A stretch of DNA of 55,091 nt from Rhodothermaceae bacterium (GTDB lineage Bacteria; Bacteroidota; Rhodothermia; Rhodothermales; Bin80), in contig VXLY01000016.1 in NCBI GenBank assembly GCA_009841335.1, positions 1 to 55,091 of the forward strand, read 5' to 3'. Below are positions 7,975 through 17,598 of the stretch, in pieces. Position 1 is the first letter of the stretch, and each line of letters opens with the position of its first letter. A program made the translations under genes and the position numbers. The notes below the pieces were generated by a model. The model saw only the letters and a program-made list of their open reading frames with translations, made no database searches and had not been told where the DNA came from.

Positions 7975-9276
7975 ATGCTTCGATTAACTGTTCTCCTCTT
8001 GTTCCTGCTGCCTGGCATCGCCACAGCTCAATGGACCGCCGAAAATCCCGGAAGCGACAACCTAACTGTGCTGGGACATATTCCCTTGGGACCTCGACTC
8101 AGTGTGGCGGATCTTGATATGGAACAGGAGCTGTCCAGACCTTTTGTGTATGTCTCCCGCATGGTGTACGGAGACGAGGGCTCCAAAGGCACAGACATCA
8201 TTGATGTTTCCGATCCTGCAAACCCCCGCGTGATCTACCGATGGAGAATAGAGGAGCAGGACCTGCATTTGAGAACCGGCGGGATGGATGTGAAATACTT
8301 TAAGTGGAAGGATCGCTACTATGTCGTGCAGTCGCTGCAGTTTGGTGCTGGCGGACCCAACAACGACCTCGGAGCTGTAATCCTGGATGTAACCGGGTTA
8401 CCCGACTCCACGCAAGTACGCGAGGTTGCTCGCATTCACGAACCTGACTTGCCGGGAGGCTTCCACAATATTTTTGTGTATGCCCATTCAAATGGTCGCC
8501 CGCTGCTCTTCAGTACGGTTTCCGGACCTTTTGCGCACGTGTATGACCTCGGGAAGATTGTTGAGGGCAATCTGGAAGAAGGCCTAGTTGCCCGCGTGCC
8601 CGTTCCAGAATCCCCACTTGGGCGTGGCCGCGCACGTGGATATCACGACTTCTATGTTGGCTATCACGCAGAAACCGGACAGGACCGTTTTTACGGCGGC
8701 GGCATAGGAGGCTACTTTGTCTATGATATCACCGACTTACAGGCGCCGTCTCTTCTGGTAACTCTGACCGGCATAAACGGGGTTCGCAGCGGGCACACGT
8801 TTACCCCAGGCCCGCATGGCCGGTTTGTGATCGCCGAAACCGAGTATCGCTACGCACCGCTACGCATCTTTGACCTGAAACCGGCGCTGGATGGCGAAGA
8901 GTCAAATATAAACCGCCCCATCAGTGCCTGGACTGCAGACTGGCGTAACCTGGTTCACAACCATGAGGTCCGCTGGCCATATGTTTTCGTATCCGGCTAC
9001 CTGGATGGCTTGCAGGTTTTCACCCTTATTGATCCGGAAAACCCCGCGACGGTCGCCTACTATGATACGTATCTGGGTCCAGAGAACACGGACCGGTATC
9101 CCGTATTTAACGGGGCTTTTGGTGTGGATGTGCGCAATGATGACGGACTTATTGTGGTCAGTGATATGTCTACCGGTTTTTGGACCTTCCGGATGGAGGG
9201 TTTCCGGGGATGGAACGGTGAAGACTGGGGAGTTCCGAATATTTCAAGTGTACAGGACTGGGACAGCCTACCATGA
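7975..9276 (+). CDS. LVIVD-repeat (choice-of-anchor B type) beta-propeller protein
   Basis: It encodes 433 residues. ATG 7975 is chosen because it begins a clean signal peptide (MLRLTVLLLFLLPGIATAQ); a longer frame overlapping the previous gene lacks one. The protein is very similar to its upstream neighbour, sharing EEQDLH, GGFHNIFVYAHSNG, YHDFYVGYHAETGQDRFYGGG, HTFTPGPHGRF and HNHEVRWPYVFVSGY, and the C-terminal GWNGEDWGVPNISSVQDW block. The two are clear tandem duplicates. Its stop overlaps the next start (ATGA at 9273-9276). A secreted or periplasmic location is predicted. Confidence 0.88.
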   Translation: MLRLTVLLLFLLPGIATAQWTAENPGSDNLTVLGHIPLGPRLSVADLDMEQELSRPFVYVSRMVYGDEGSKGTDIIDVSDPANPRVIYRWRIEEQDLHLRTGGMDVKYFKWKDRYYVVQSLQFGAGGPNNDLGAVILDVTGLPDSTQVREVARIHEPDLPGGFHNIFVYAHSNGRPLLFSTVSGPFAHVYDLGKIVEGNLEEGLVARVPVPESPLGRGRARGYHDFYVGYHAETGQDRFYGGGIGGYFVYDITDLQAPSLLVTLTGINGVRSGHTFTPGPHGRFVIAETEYRYAPLRIFDLKPALDGEESNINRPISAWTADWRNLVHNHEVRWPYVFVSGYLDGLQVFTLIDPENPATVAYYDTYLGPENTDRYPVFNGAFGVDVRNDDGLIVVSDMSTGFWTFRMEGFRGWNGEDWGVPNISSVQDWDSLP

Positions 9277-9779
9277 TTAGCGTGGTCTACCTGATATTGC
9301 TGGCGTTGCCCACTCCGGCGCAACTCAGTGAGTGCACAGATGATTATTATGCCATTGACCTGATTCGGACACGTCGGGTTCCTGCCGCGTTCCAAGCGGA
9401 GGGCTCTGTAAGGCTAACATTCGTTCCGTCTCCGTTTGGCGTTGCTGTCGATCCAATTGGTAGCTATCGCTATAACCTTGATGTTCAAGTCAATCGATTG
9501 GGCCCCGTGCCTGGACACGAATACACCGTCTGGCTCTCTACACCCAACCTAAAAGAAGTCGTGCGTCTCGGGCCTCTTTCGCGCGAGGGCCACATTGCCG
9601 GCTCGGTTTCCTGGAACAAGTTTCTAGTTATCATCACGCTTGAGCCGGAAGGTAGTGCTCCCGTGCGATGGACTGGCCCCGTGGTCATGCGGGGCCTCTC
9701 GCGCAGCGGACTGATGCATACCATGGCAGGACATGGACCCTTTGAGCAGGAGCCCTGCACGGTTTATGGTTATTACTGA
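9273..9779 (+). CDS. Secreted protein of unknown function in the multicopper oxidase operon
   Basis: This encodes 168 residues with a short signal peptide (MISVVYLILLALPTPAQ). Its middle (PGHEYTVWLSTPNLKEVVRLGPL) and following strands (LVIITLEPEGSAPVRWTGPVVMRG) have a beta-sandwich look, distantly like the C-terminal fold of RskA-type proteins. The end contains a His/Met cluster (LMHTMAGHGPFEQEPC) that could bind copper. It is coupled to the LVIVD paralog by ATGA overlap and is followed three bases later by the oxidase, so it belongs to the system. I know no described family for it. Confidence 0.7.
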   Translation: MISVVYLILLALPTPAQLSECTDDYYAIDLIRTRRVPAAFQAEGSVRLTFVPSPFGVAVDPIGSYRYNLDVQVNRLGPVPGHEYTVWLSTPNLKEVVRLGPLSREGHIAGSVSWNKFLVIITLEPEGSAPVRWTGPVVMRGLSRSGLMHTMAGHGPFEQEPCTVYGYY

Positions 9780-9782
9780 TCC

Positions 9783-11468
9783 ATGAGAGCTGTCTTGTTG
9801 CTTCTGGCGACCTTAAGCTTTGCTCCTTGCGCGTACTCACAGCATCAGCACCATGGGCACGCCATGCCTGTCGGCCCCCCTGACAGCGTAGTCTGGCGGA
9901 TGCCCCCCATGGATATGAGCATGCCAATGTTGCCCGGCCTGGAGAACGCACTTCCCCCGACGCCCCCGGACCTGCCTCTGCAGGACCCAGGCCTCCCCCA
10001 GGCAATCCCTGGTGAAGTCCTGGCGCTCGCGAACGGAGACTCCCTATATCTGACAGCAACCCCAGTTCGCCGCCAAATCGCTGGACAGGAGGTTGTGATG
10101 TTCGGCTACAATGGGCAATATCCCGGTCCCCTGTTGAAGGTTTCCAAGGGATCGACCATAACGGTCGTGTTCCGAAATGCTCTGACCGAACCAACCACGG
10201 TGCATTGGCATGGCCTCCGGCTTGATAACCGGTTTGACGGAATCTCCGGCATGACACAACCACCTGTCGAAGCGGGCGACGATTTTATTTACGAGCTCTA
10301 CTTCCCCGATACCGGACTCTACTGGTACCACCCACATATTCGCGAGGATGTGCAGCAGGACCTCGGGCTTTACGGCAATATGCTGGTCCTTTCCGAAACA
10401 TCAGACTACTATGGTCCGGCAAACAGGGAGGAGGTGCTCTTGCTGGACGACATTCTTCTCGACGAAAATGGTTTGATCCCGTACGGAAAGGAGGTTCCGA
10501 CCCATGCCCTCATGGGGCGCTTTGGCAACGTTATGCTGACCAATGGAGTGACCGACTACCGCTTTGAGGTGAATCGCGGCGACGTTGTTCGTTTTCACCT
10601 CACGAATGTGGCCAACGCGCGCTCTTTCAATGTCAATTTTGGAGGGCTGCCCATAAAGGTCGTGGCCTCTGACCTGAGCCGGTTTGAGCAGGAAGCCTGG
10701 GTGAACAGCATCGCCATTTCTCCCGCCGAACGCTATGTTGTTGAGGTCCTTTTTCCTGAGTCTGGAGCTGTAGCCATCACGAATACTATCCAGGCGATTG
10801 ATCATTTTCGGGGGGAATTCTATACCCATGTCGACACGCTTGCCCTCGCGATGGTTGGAGAAACTCCGGCATCCCCGGACTACAGCTCGTCCTTCTCGGA
10901 GTTGAGAGCAAGCCCCGATGTTTCAGCGAACATTGCTTCTTTTCGCGACCATTTTGACCGCCCGCCTGACAAGTTCCTTACGCTTTCGCTTCGCGTGCGG
11001 AACCTCCCTATCCCCATCATGCTCACAATGGAAATAGACACGCTTTACGTACCGCCCATTGAATGGAACGATGCCATGCCAATGATGAATTGGTTGTCTA
11101 CGGGCGCACAGGTGGAATGGGTTTTGCGTGAGAGGGATACCGGACTCGAAAATATGGACATTCACTGGGACTTTCAGGTTGGCGATGTTGTTAAGGTGCG
11201 GATATTTAACGATCCCCGCACCTTCCATCCCATGCAGCATCCTATCCATTTCCACGGTCAACGATTTCTTGTCCTGGAAACGGACGGGCTTCGTAATCAA
11301 TACCTTGTCTGGAAAGACACAGCAACTATCCCGGTTGGCTCAACCGTGGATTTTCTGGTAGACATGTCCAATCCGGGTGACTGGATGGCGCATTGTCATA
11401 TCGCCGAACATCTTTCGTCCGGAATGATGTTAGGTTTTTCCGTAAAACCTCCTCCGATTAACCGTTAA
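9783..11468 (+). CDS. Periplasmic multicopper oxidase
   Basis: This encodes 561 residues with a signal peptide (residues 1-20), then a His/Met-rich segment (HQHHGHAMP..., MPPMDMSMPMLPG). All four copper-ligand motifs are present in order: HWHG (about residue 142), WYHPH (about 182), HPIHFHG (about 482) and HCHIAEHLSSGM near the C-terminus, the last carrying the type 1 Cys and an axial Met. The enzyme couples one-electron oxidation of a substrate (Cu(I), phenolics or other) to reduction of O2 to water. The Met-rich segments are typical of CopA/CueO-type copper oxidases, but the operon lacks obvious copper efflux genes. The substrate cannot be read from sequence. Confidence 0.93.
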   Translation: MRAVLLLLATLSFAPCAYSQHQHHGHAMPVGPPDSVVWRMPPMDMSMPMLPGLENALPPTPPDLPLQDPGLPQAIPGEVLALANGDSLYLTATPVRRQIAGQEVVMFGYNGQYPGPLLKVSKGSTITVVFRNALTEPTTVHWHGLRLDNRFDGISGMTQPPVEAGDDFIYELYFPDTGLYWYHPHIREDVQQDLGLYGNMLVLSETSDYYGPANREEVLLLDDILLDENGLIPYGKEVPTHALMGRFGNVMLTNGVTDYRFEVNRGDVVRFHLTNVANARSFNVNFGGLPIKVVASDLSRFEQEAWVNSIAISPAERYVVEVLFPESGAVAITNTIQAIDHFRGEFYTHVDTLALAMVGETPASPDYSSSFSELRASPDVSANIASFRDHFDRPPDKFLTLSLRVRNLPIPIMLTMEIDTLYVPPIEWNDAMPMMNWLSTGAQVEWVLRERDTGLENMDIHWDFQVGDVVKVRIFNDPRTFHPMQHPIHFHGQRFLVLETDGLRNQYLVWKDTATIPVGSTVDFLVDMSNPGDWMAHCHIAEHLSSGMMLGFSVKPPPINR

Positions 11469-11534
11469 TTTGGTATCTTAGTCGGGAGCCCTTTGTGTTC
11501 TCGTAGATTATTTTCACCGTCAGAAACAGCCGTC

Positions 11535-12464
11535 ATGACCTCGATGCGTTATTCTTTCCTGCTTTTCACAGCACTCTCTTTTATCATTCTCACCGGATGT
11601 AATCCAAGAGCCGTCGAAACCCTAACCATGAATGCTCCTGAAACCTTGGAGACCAATCAGTCAGGTGATTTCTCGGCAATGGCCAATGACGATGCCCGTC
11701 CCCCGATCGAATATACCTGGGCGTTTGGAGACGGCAGTACTGCTGACAGCCCCAATACTGTACATGCCTACCAAGAAGCAGGGGCCTACACGGTGACCGT
11801 CACAGCAAGCAACAGGAACGGACGATTCACGGTATCCGAAAGCGCCAGTGTAATGGTGATGAATCCTCCGGTACCTGCACAGGTCTTGGCCCTTCTGGCC
11901 AGTTCTACGAATGTGGATACCCGCACACCTGTCGAGTTTTCTGCAAACGTCCTCGGGGACGCACCTCTAGCGTATGCCTGGAGTTTTGGGGATGGCACTT
12001 CTTCCGCCTCTCCCAGACCTCAGCACACTTATATGTCCGCGGGAGAGTATTCCGTATCGCTGGAAGTCTCCAATGAGCATGGACGAGACGCCCGCACGCT
12101 AAATATTGCTGTGGCGCAATTTGAACCGCCCTATTGCGCAGATCTCGCAGAAATGAGTACCGTCTTTTTCGAGCGTAATTCCAGTCTGCTGACCGATGCC
12201 GTCCAGCAGGCATTAGACGACAATCTCGAGATTCTGGGCGAGTGTTTGAATCTTCAGGTGCGCGTTGAAGGTATGGCTAGCCCTCTGGAACGTAATGCCC
12301 AGACACTGTCGGTTGACCGTGCGCGGGCTGTTCGTGATCACTATATCGAAAACGGGATTGACGCTCAGCGTATCTCGATGCTCGGTGTTGGGAGTGCAGA
12401 TGGAACGTCCAAGAAGAGCGGGGTAGATCAGTTCCGCAGGGCAGATACGATTCCGATCCGCTAG
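11535..12464 (+). CDS. PKD-PKD-OmpA lipoprotein
   Basis: From ATG 11535 it encodes 309 residues: a lipobox signal (SFIILTGC), two PKD domains with the hallmark YTWAFGDGS and YAWSFGDGT loops (about residues 50-110 and 135-200), and a C-terminal OmpA-like peptidoglycan-binding domain (VFFERNSSLLTDAVQQAL, then LSVDRARAVRDHYIENGI and DQFRRADT). It is probably anchored in the outer membrane and attached to the cell wall, where PKD domains could present or hold partner proteins. It lies 66 bases after the oxidase on the same strand and overlaps the convergent DinB-like gene by 4 bases. Confidence 0.88.
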   Translation: MTSMRYSFLLFTALSFIILTGCNPRAVETLTMNAPETLETNQSGDFSAMANDDARPPIEYTWAFGDGSTADSPNTVHAYQEAGAYTVTVTASNRNGRFTVSESASVMVMNPPVPAQVLALLASSTNVDTRTPVEFSANVLGDAPLAYAWSFGDGTSSASPRPQHTYMSAGEYSVSLEVSNEHGRDARTLNIAVAQFEPPYCADLAEMSTVFFERNSSLLTDAVQQALDDNLEILGECLNLQVRVEGMASPLERNAQTLSVDRARAVRDHYIENGIDAQRISMLGVGSADGTSKKSGVDQFRRADTIPIR

Positions 12465-12985
12465 GTACTGCACCACCCTCGCTGCACGGCGCCGTCTTCT
12501 CCGATGGTGTAAAATCCAAGGTCCCGGCCTGTGCGGAGCTTGGTTATGTAGATGATTTGGCCGACGTGCATCGAAAAGTGTTCGACTGCGTGATAGATCG
12601 CTCCAAGTACTGTTATCTGGATACCCTGAATGGTCCGGGGCTGCTCCAATAGGTCCTGCTCCAGGCCATCCAGCACGTAGACGGCCTGTTGCACGGTGGC
12701 TCGCAGTTTTCCGATCAGCACGGCTGCACTGCTACCACCATCAGCTGAAAATTCCTGTGCCCGCTGGCGATCGTCTTCCAGTCCACCAACCCCGGCTACA
12801 ATCCATTGATGCAGGTTGCCTGACAGGTGGAGCAGCAGATTTCCGACACTGTTTGAGGACGGATTTGGCCTCCACCACAGATCCGACTCAGGCAGGACCT
12901 CAAGGCACTTCTCTATCTTCAGCAAATAGTCTTTCCGTAGCAGGTTCTGCGATTGTCTGATAAAGAGCTCGCATGCTCGATCCAT
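12461..12985 (-). CDS. DinB-like (DUF1572-type) protein
   Basis: This encodes 174 residues predicted to be a four-helix bundle. His residues sit at the positions expected for the DinB metal site: HLSGNLHQWI near residue 53 and HAVEHFSMHVGQI near residue 135. Members are metal-binding, YfiT/thiol-transferase-related proteins, mostly of unknown function. There is no signal peptide. It converges on the PKD-OmpA gene, overlapping its stop by 4 bases. The 276 bases upstream, to the protease gene, hold no supported gene and presumably two divergent promoters. Confidence 0.85.
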   Translation of the reverse strand: MDRACELFIRQSQNLLRKDYLLKIEKCLEVLPESDLWWRPNPSSNSVGNLLLHLSGNLHQWIVAGVGGLEDDRQRAQEFSADGGSSAAVLIGKLRATVQQAVYVLDGLEQDLLEQPRTIQGIQITVLGAIYHAVEHFSMHVGQIIYITKLRTGRDLGFYTIGEDGAVQRGWCST

Positions 12986-13261
12986 ATTGTTTTCTTCTAC
13001 GCTTTCGTCTCTTCAAGAGAGGTCTGTGATATTTTGTGGGCCCCGTATTCTATCTGTCCGAGAATACCGTGTCGTTCTGGGTACTTTTGTTCTTGGAATT
13101 TGTGTCCTATGAGTGCCTGGTGACCCTTAAGCATGTTCTTGTCTTATGCCTATCTTTAGTAAAAGGATGCCTTACAGAACAAGGGCGGACTTTCTGTGTA
13201 CGCTCCTGTTTTCTTTGAGAGATTCTTCTGGCTCCCAAAACGATTTTGACATCTAGCCTTA

Positions 13262-14911
13262 ATGAAATTTCAACTGCGCTTCATCATACCGATCACGCTG
13301 CTTCTCTTGGCGGGAGGGCTGCTTGGGGCTTCTTTTAGTCGCTATTTCGGTGACATAACGGAAGATTTGCGCAAGCTTGAAGAGGCTTTTCTCATGATCA
13401 ACCGCCGGTACGTTGATCCAGTGGAGCCCAACAAAGCCGCCGAAGACGCGATCGAAGGAATGCTCAAATCCCTCGACTCGCATTCTTCCTACATTGACGC
13501 TTCTGCATTTAAGGAGGTGGCCGAGTCTTTTCAGGGCTCCTTCGGTGGCATTGGCGTTTGGTTTCAGATACCTGACGGCGACACCGCGCGCGTGGTTTCC
13601 CCAATAGAGAATGGTCCCAGTGAAAAAGCGGGGATCCGAGCAGGTGACAGAATCATTGCCGTTGATGATACGTCGGTGGTCGGTGTAGGTGAGGATGAAG
13701 TGAAGCGACGCCTCAAGGGACCGGTGGGTACGCAAGTAGAGGTAACTATACGACGCTTGGGTATTCAAAAGCCTTTCACTGTGCCCCTCACACGTGACCT
13801 AATCCCATTGTATTCTATCACCAGTAGCTATATGGTGGATGAAATCACCGGTTATATCCGAATCAGCCGATTTGCCCAGAGCACCTATGCTGAATTCATT
13901 CAATCCCTTGACGAACTGCAGGGACAAGGAATGGAACGTTTGCTCTTGGATCTTCGGGACAATGGTGGAGGAATATTGCAGTCAGCGGTTGCAATTGTTG
14001 ATGAAATGCTGGCCGGGAATGAATACATCGTCAGCACTATTGGCCGCAGCGTACCCAGTGAAGTTTTTGTTGCTCAACGTACTGGGCGCTTCGAAACCCA
14101 ACCCATTATCGTTTTGGTAAATGGTAACTCCATTTCCGCAAGTGAAATTGTCGCGGGAGCCTTGCAAGATCACGACCGTGCACTGCTTGTTGGTCAACGA
14201 ACCTTTGGGAAAGGATTGGTGCAAAACCAATTTCCTTTACCTGATGGCAGCTACCTACAAATAACAACGGCCCGTTACTATACCCCCTCCGGCCGATTAA
14301 TACAGACTCCGTACGAGGAGGGGGATCGCGAAGGATACTTTGAGGCTAAACTGGAAGGTTTGATCAAAGCCCAGCAGGATCCCGATAAATACGCGGAAAG
14401 CATTCCAGATTCACTAAAATTCACCACCACACACGGGCGTACCATCTTTGGGGGCGGAGGAATCATGCCGGACCATTTTATTGAAGGCGATTCCCTCAGG
14501 CCTCGCATACTCCGCGCACTTTATGGCGGTGCACTATTCGAAAGCTTTCGCCTCTGGTTCGAAAATAATGAACAGGTACTGCGAACCACCTGGGAAGATC
14601 GGGCAGATGATTTCTTGAACGATTTCACTTTTTCGACTGCACAATGGGATGCTCTGTGGGTTTCTGGAGCTTCCTCCCAAGTTCCTGTGACTTTTGTGGA
14701 AGCTGATCCTTCGACTGAAGAGCTGCAGTTCACTTACAAGGAACTCAATGATAACAGTGAAACAATCCGCCTTTACTTCAAAGCTCTTCTCAGCCGACAG
14801 TTATACGGAGCCCGGATCGCCACTCCGCTGTTTCATGCCATTGACGAAACCTTCCAGGAGAGTCTGTTACTCTGGCCTGAAGCCGAGAAGTTAGCGCTTC
14901 TCAGTCAATAG
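13262..14911 (+). CDS. S41 family C-terminal processing peptidase
   Basis: This encodes 549 residues: an N-terminal signal or anchor ([18 protein letters not shown]), a helical cap with LDSHSSYID, a PDZ domain (about residues 95-175, [11 protein letters not shown] ... [14 protein letters not shown]) and the S41 catalytic core. The catalytic Ser lies in [15 protein letters not shown] (about residue 290) and the general-base Lys in [11 protein letters not shown]. This is the arrangement of CtpA/Prc proteases, which trim periplasmic or exported proteins at their C-termini. The C-terminal 150 residues form an extra region common in Bacteroidota members. It overlaps the convergent moeA stop by 11 bases. 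Confidence 0.93.
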   Translation: MKFQLRFIIPITLLLLAGGLLGASFSRYFGDITEDLRKLEEAFLMINRRYVDPVEPNKAAEDAIEGMLKSLDSHSSYIDASAFKEVAESFQGSFGGIGVWFQIPDGDTARVVSPIENGPSEKAGIRAGDRIIAVDDTSVVGVGEDEVKRRLKGPVGTQVEVTIRRLGIQKPFTVPLTRDLIPLYSITSSYMVDEITGYIRISRFAQSTYAEFIQSLDELQGQGMERLLLDLRDNGGGILQSAVAIVDEMLAGNEYIVSTIGRSVPSEVFVAQRTGRFETQPIIVLVNGNSISASEIVAGALQDHDRALLVGQRTFGKGLVQNQFPLPDGSYLQITTARYYTPSGRLIQTPYEEGDREGYFEAKLEGLIKAQQDPDKYAESIPDSLKFTTTHGRTIFGGGGIMPDHFIEGDSLRPRILRALYGGALFESFRLWFENNEQVLRTTWEDRADDFLNDFTFSTAQWDALWVSGASSQVPVTFVEADPSTEELQFTYKELNDNSETIRLYFKALLSRQLYGARIATPLFHAIDETFQESLLLWPEAEKLALLSQ

Positions 14912-16127
14912 TTGCCCACGGCAGGCGTGTGATTTTCACTTCTTCCCCACCGGACGGATCTGCACAGTCTTCGGGCAGATGGATGAGACAATTGGCATGC
15001 TGCAGCGAAGAATACAGATTTGATGCTTGTGGTCCAGTAGTTTGCACAAGCAGTCGCCCATCTTCCTGGCGGACAGCTCTTCCACGGACGAAATGATACA
15101 AACCCGCTGGCTTTTTCACTGGAAATTCCAGCTGTGCACATAAAAAAGGAGGGTTTACCTGGGCAGCTCCCCCGAGCCTGAACAATGCGGGACGGACATA
15201 TTGAAGAAAGCATACCGCCGCTGAGACAGGATTGCCCGGCAAACCAAAAACCAGTTGGGAGCCAAGCTTACCAAACAACATCGGTCCACCTGGTCGCTGG
15301 CGTACGCGCCAGAAACTCTGACGAAATCCCATATTCGCAAGTACATCCTTGACCAGGTCATGTGTGCCCACGGAGACGCCTCCACTGATAATCAGCACAT
15401 CCGCACCCTTACTGGCCTCAATTGCTTGTATTAAGCTGTCAGGATTATCCCGCGCAATTAGCGGCCCCGTCACCAGGCCGCCTGCATCCAATATCTGTGC
15501 TACAAGTCCCGGACCATTAGCATCGCGAATCTTTGCGGGCGGTAGAGGCCCATCTGCTTCCAAGTGCAACTCGTCCCCCGTCACAATAACGGCTACATGT
15601 GGAGTAGCGCCCACTTTAATTTCCTGGTAGCCGGCGGCCGCAATCATACCCACAACCGGCGGCGTAATATGCGTGCCTCCACTTATTACTGATGTTCCCT
15701 CCTTTACGTCCTGCCCTGCGCGCCGAATATACGCCCCCTTCTTCGGGCATTGATTAATTCTCACAAAGCCAGGGTCATGCTCCGTGGTCCACTCTACTGG
15801 AACCACTGCTTCCGTACCCGGTGGGACTTTTGCCCCCGTCATTATCTGTATGCAGCCTCCGGGCCTTACTCCACTTTGGGGGTTCTTGCCAGCTGGAATA
15901 TCTCCGTCCAAACGGAGACGCGCAGGAACTACCGCAAGATCTTCCATGCGTACTGCGAAACCATCCATACCCGAATTATCGAAAGGAGGTATTGATTCCC
16001 GGGCAATTATTGTCTCTCGCAAAACCCGTCCCAGCGCCGCTGACAGAGGCACCCTCTCTGTCGGAAGCAACCGTAGCTCCGCGCTAATTTTCCGCAATGC
16101 TTCTTCAACCGTGATTCTATCTTGCAT
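14901..16127 (-). CDS. moeA: Molybdopterin molybdenumtransferase MoeA
   Basis: This encodes 408 residues. The family signatures are in order: [13 protein letters not shown] near residue 42, [10 protein letters not shown] near 245 and GLPGNPVSA near 290, followed by the C-terminal beta domain. MoeA inserts molybdate into adenylylated molybdopterin in the final step of molybdenum cofactor synthesis. No other cofactor gene is in the window, so its partners (mog, moaA-E) must be elsewhere. Upstream lies a long AT-rich non-coding stretch with DnaA-box-like sites. Confidence 0.93.
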   Translation of the reverse strand: MQDRITVEEALRKISAELRLLPTERVPLSAALGRVLRETIIARESIPPFDNSGMDGFAVRMEDLAVVPARLRLDGDIPAGKNPQSGVRPGGCIQIMTGAKVPPGTEAVVPVEWTTEHDPGFVRINQCPKKGAYIRRAGQDVKEGTSVISGGTHITPPVVGMIAAAGYQEIKVGATPHVAVIVTGDELHLEADGPLPPAKIRDANGPGLVAQILDAGGLVTGPLIARDNPDSLIQAIEASKGADVLIISGGVSVGTHDLVKDVLANMGFRQSFWRVRQRPGGPMLFGKLGSQLVFGLPGNPVSAAVCFLQYVRPALFRLGGAAQVNPPFLCAQLEFPVKKPAGLYHFVRGRAVRQEDGRLLVQTTGPQASNLYSSLQHANCLIHLPEDCADPSGGEEVKITRLPWATID

Positions 16128-16132
16128 AATCT

Positions 16133-16409
16133 CGTGGATAAAATGTTACATCCTCTTGATTTAATTCAAGCACGCCAACTGTTAACTTCAGACTTGTGGA
16201 TATCAATGCAATTATTCACGTCTTACTCACAGATTTAAAATCGGTGTTTACACCTATTTGAGGGGAGATATTGCCCACTCTTGTGCATTTTCTCCCACTA
16301 TGTAGAGGGCTACTCTAAGTTATCCACAAATCCACAGAGTCAACGAGTATGTAAAGTTGGAAATTTTAAAAGCTTCGTGTAGTAAATGTATCTGGTCACT
16401 TGTGGACAA
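16133..16409. promoter_or_regulatory. Cluster of DnaA-box-like sites
   Basis: Within 280 AT-rich bases I see TTATCCACA (16320-16328, a perfect consensus box), CGTGGATAA (16133-16141), TGTGGATAT (16195-16203), TTATTCACG (16212-16220) and TGTGGACAA (16401-16409), the last four each one or two bases off consensus. The density exceeds what the surroundings show. It may be a DnaA-titrating or regulatory locus, or part of a replication origin. The dnaA gene itself is 26 kb away and has its own boxes. Confidence 0.45.
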
Positions 16410-17019
16410 CTTTTTACGCTACCTAAAACTCGTGAATCTGGCGTTTAGTCTGCAGAGATTGTTAGTGAGCCCTGAGCATAGTAATTATGCCTCCATAAGG
16501 CTTGATGGTGGTATGCTTTCGTATGGTTGAACTGAAACTATCTCTGTCCATCTCTTGGGGCCTTCTTCTGGAGCAAGCACCCAAGTAACGGATGAGGTCG
16601 AATCGCAATGTTCGGGATATACTTCCAGTAACAGGTACCATGCTAAACTGATAGACCTCAATTGGTGTGACCGTAGCTCTGTGCAGTCGGCATAACAAGA
16701 TCCCATGACAGGCCCTCCTTGTATGAGCAGCTCTCTGAGGGAGGGCCGCAGAGAACTTGCAGTGGGCTTCGTAGAAGAGAGGTAAGATGGCCCTGAGTTC
16801 AGGCGTTTACAGACCACCGCTGCGGTGATTCATTGTGCGAGTTTCCACGTGTATGTGAATGGTATCTTTTCCAAACCAGGTACAAATTCACAAAACCGCC
16901 GACGTGTTCCTTCACCTACGTTTACTACAGCTTCTGAAAAAACAGCAAAGCTCAATTACTTCCCCGCCCCTGACTCGCCTTGAATTCACCGGAATTATTC
17001 TGATAATCCTGCTCAGGTA
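16410..17019. other. Non-coding or decayed stretch
   Basis: No convincing gene. Two overlapping minus-strand frames (16462-16698 and 16485-16817) are open for 78 and 110 codons but lack recognisable motifs. The alternation between frames could mark a decayed small gene. The remaining bases show no clear terminator or RNA. Confidence 0.3.
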
Positions 17020-17274
17020 TCATTGCACTTGAACGCTTCGATACCAGTCTAAACCACGCTTAAATACAAAAGGACCCATAACCAATAGCATTAGTCCCAC
17101 ACCAATGCTAGGAAAGCCTAAAAAACTCAAACCTGTTGCGATACAGGAAATAAAATAGGTCAATGCAACGAAGAATTTAGCTTGCTCAGACACAGACTTT
17201 ACGAACCTATCCCATAAAAACCAAGCAACAATGGAAACCGCCAATAAAATCGACAAAATCATTTTTTGCCTCAA
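17020..17274 (-). CDS. Small integral membrane protein
   Basis: This encodes 84 residues with three hydrophobic helices: about residues 5-22 (MILSILLAVSIVAWFLW), 33-52 and 56-72, with a basic tail (FKRGLDWYRS). No family is recognised. It stands alone between two long non-coding stretches. Function is unknown. Confidence 0.55.
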   Translation of the reverse strand: MRQKMILSILLAVSIVAWFLWDRFVKSVSEQAKFFVALTYFISCIATGLSFLGFPSIGVGLMLLVMGPFVFKRGLDWYRSVQVQ

Positions 17275-17598
17275 TTAGCAATCCTATTTATCTCCAGAAA
17301 CTAAGCAAAGGTAGATAAATAGGCGAGGAACAACCGCAACAGACCAAAAATGACATAGAGACTGGAACAAAGATTAAGAGCAATATGCCGTTACACCTGC
17401 CACATTCTGGAAGCAATAAATCCCAAGCATTCCAGAGCATTCGGCATTCAGGCATCAGGAGAACACACCATGGCTCTTGATGGAAACCGGCAGCCCAGCG
17501 GGCCGTATTTTGTGCGTATGGAAACGTCGGCCTATCGGCAAACCCGCATGATGATGCTGGCCAAGTAGGCACAGGACCACCATTTGCCCCCTGTATTC
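17275..17598. other. Intergenic, no gene supported
   Basis: About 320 bases between the small membrane protein and the T9SS cargo gene. The frames here are short and overlap on opposite strands without recognisable motifs. Divergent promoters for both flanking genes should lie here, but no clear sequence element could be assigned. Confidence 0.4.

Noticed and set aside
9685-10263. 192-codon minus-strand frame
   Set aside because: Antisense to the signal peptide and first copper motif of the multicopper oxidase; translation is Arg/Gly-rich without motifs.
16462-16817. Two overlapping minus-strand frames of 78 and 110 codons
   Set aside because: No start signal, motif or recognised homology; kept only as possible gene debris.
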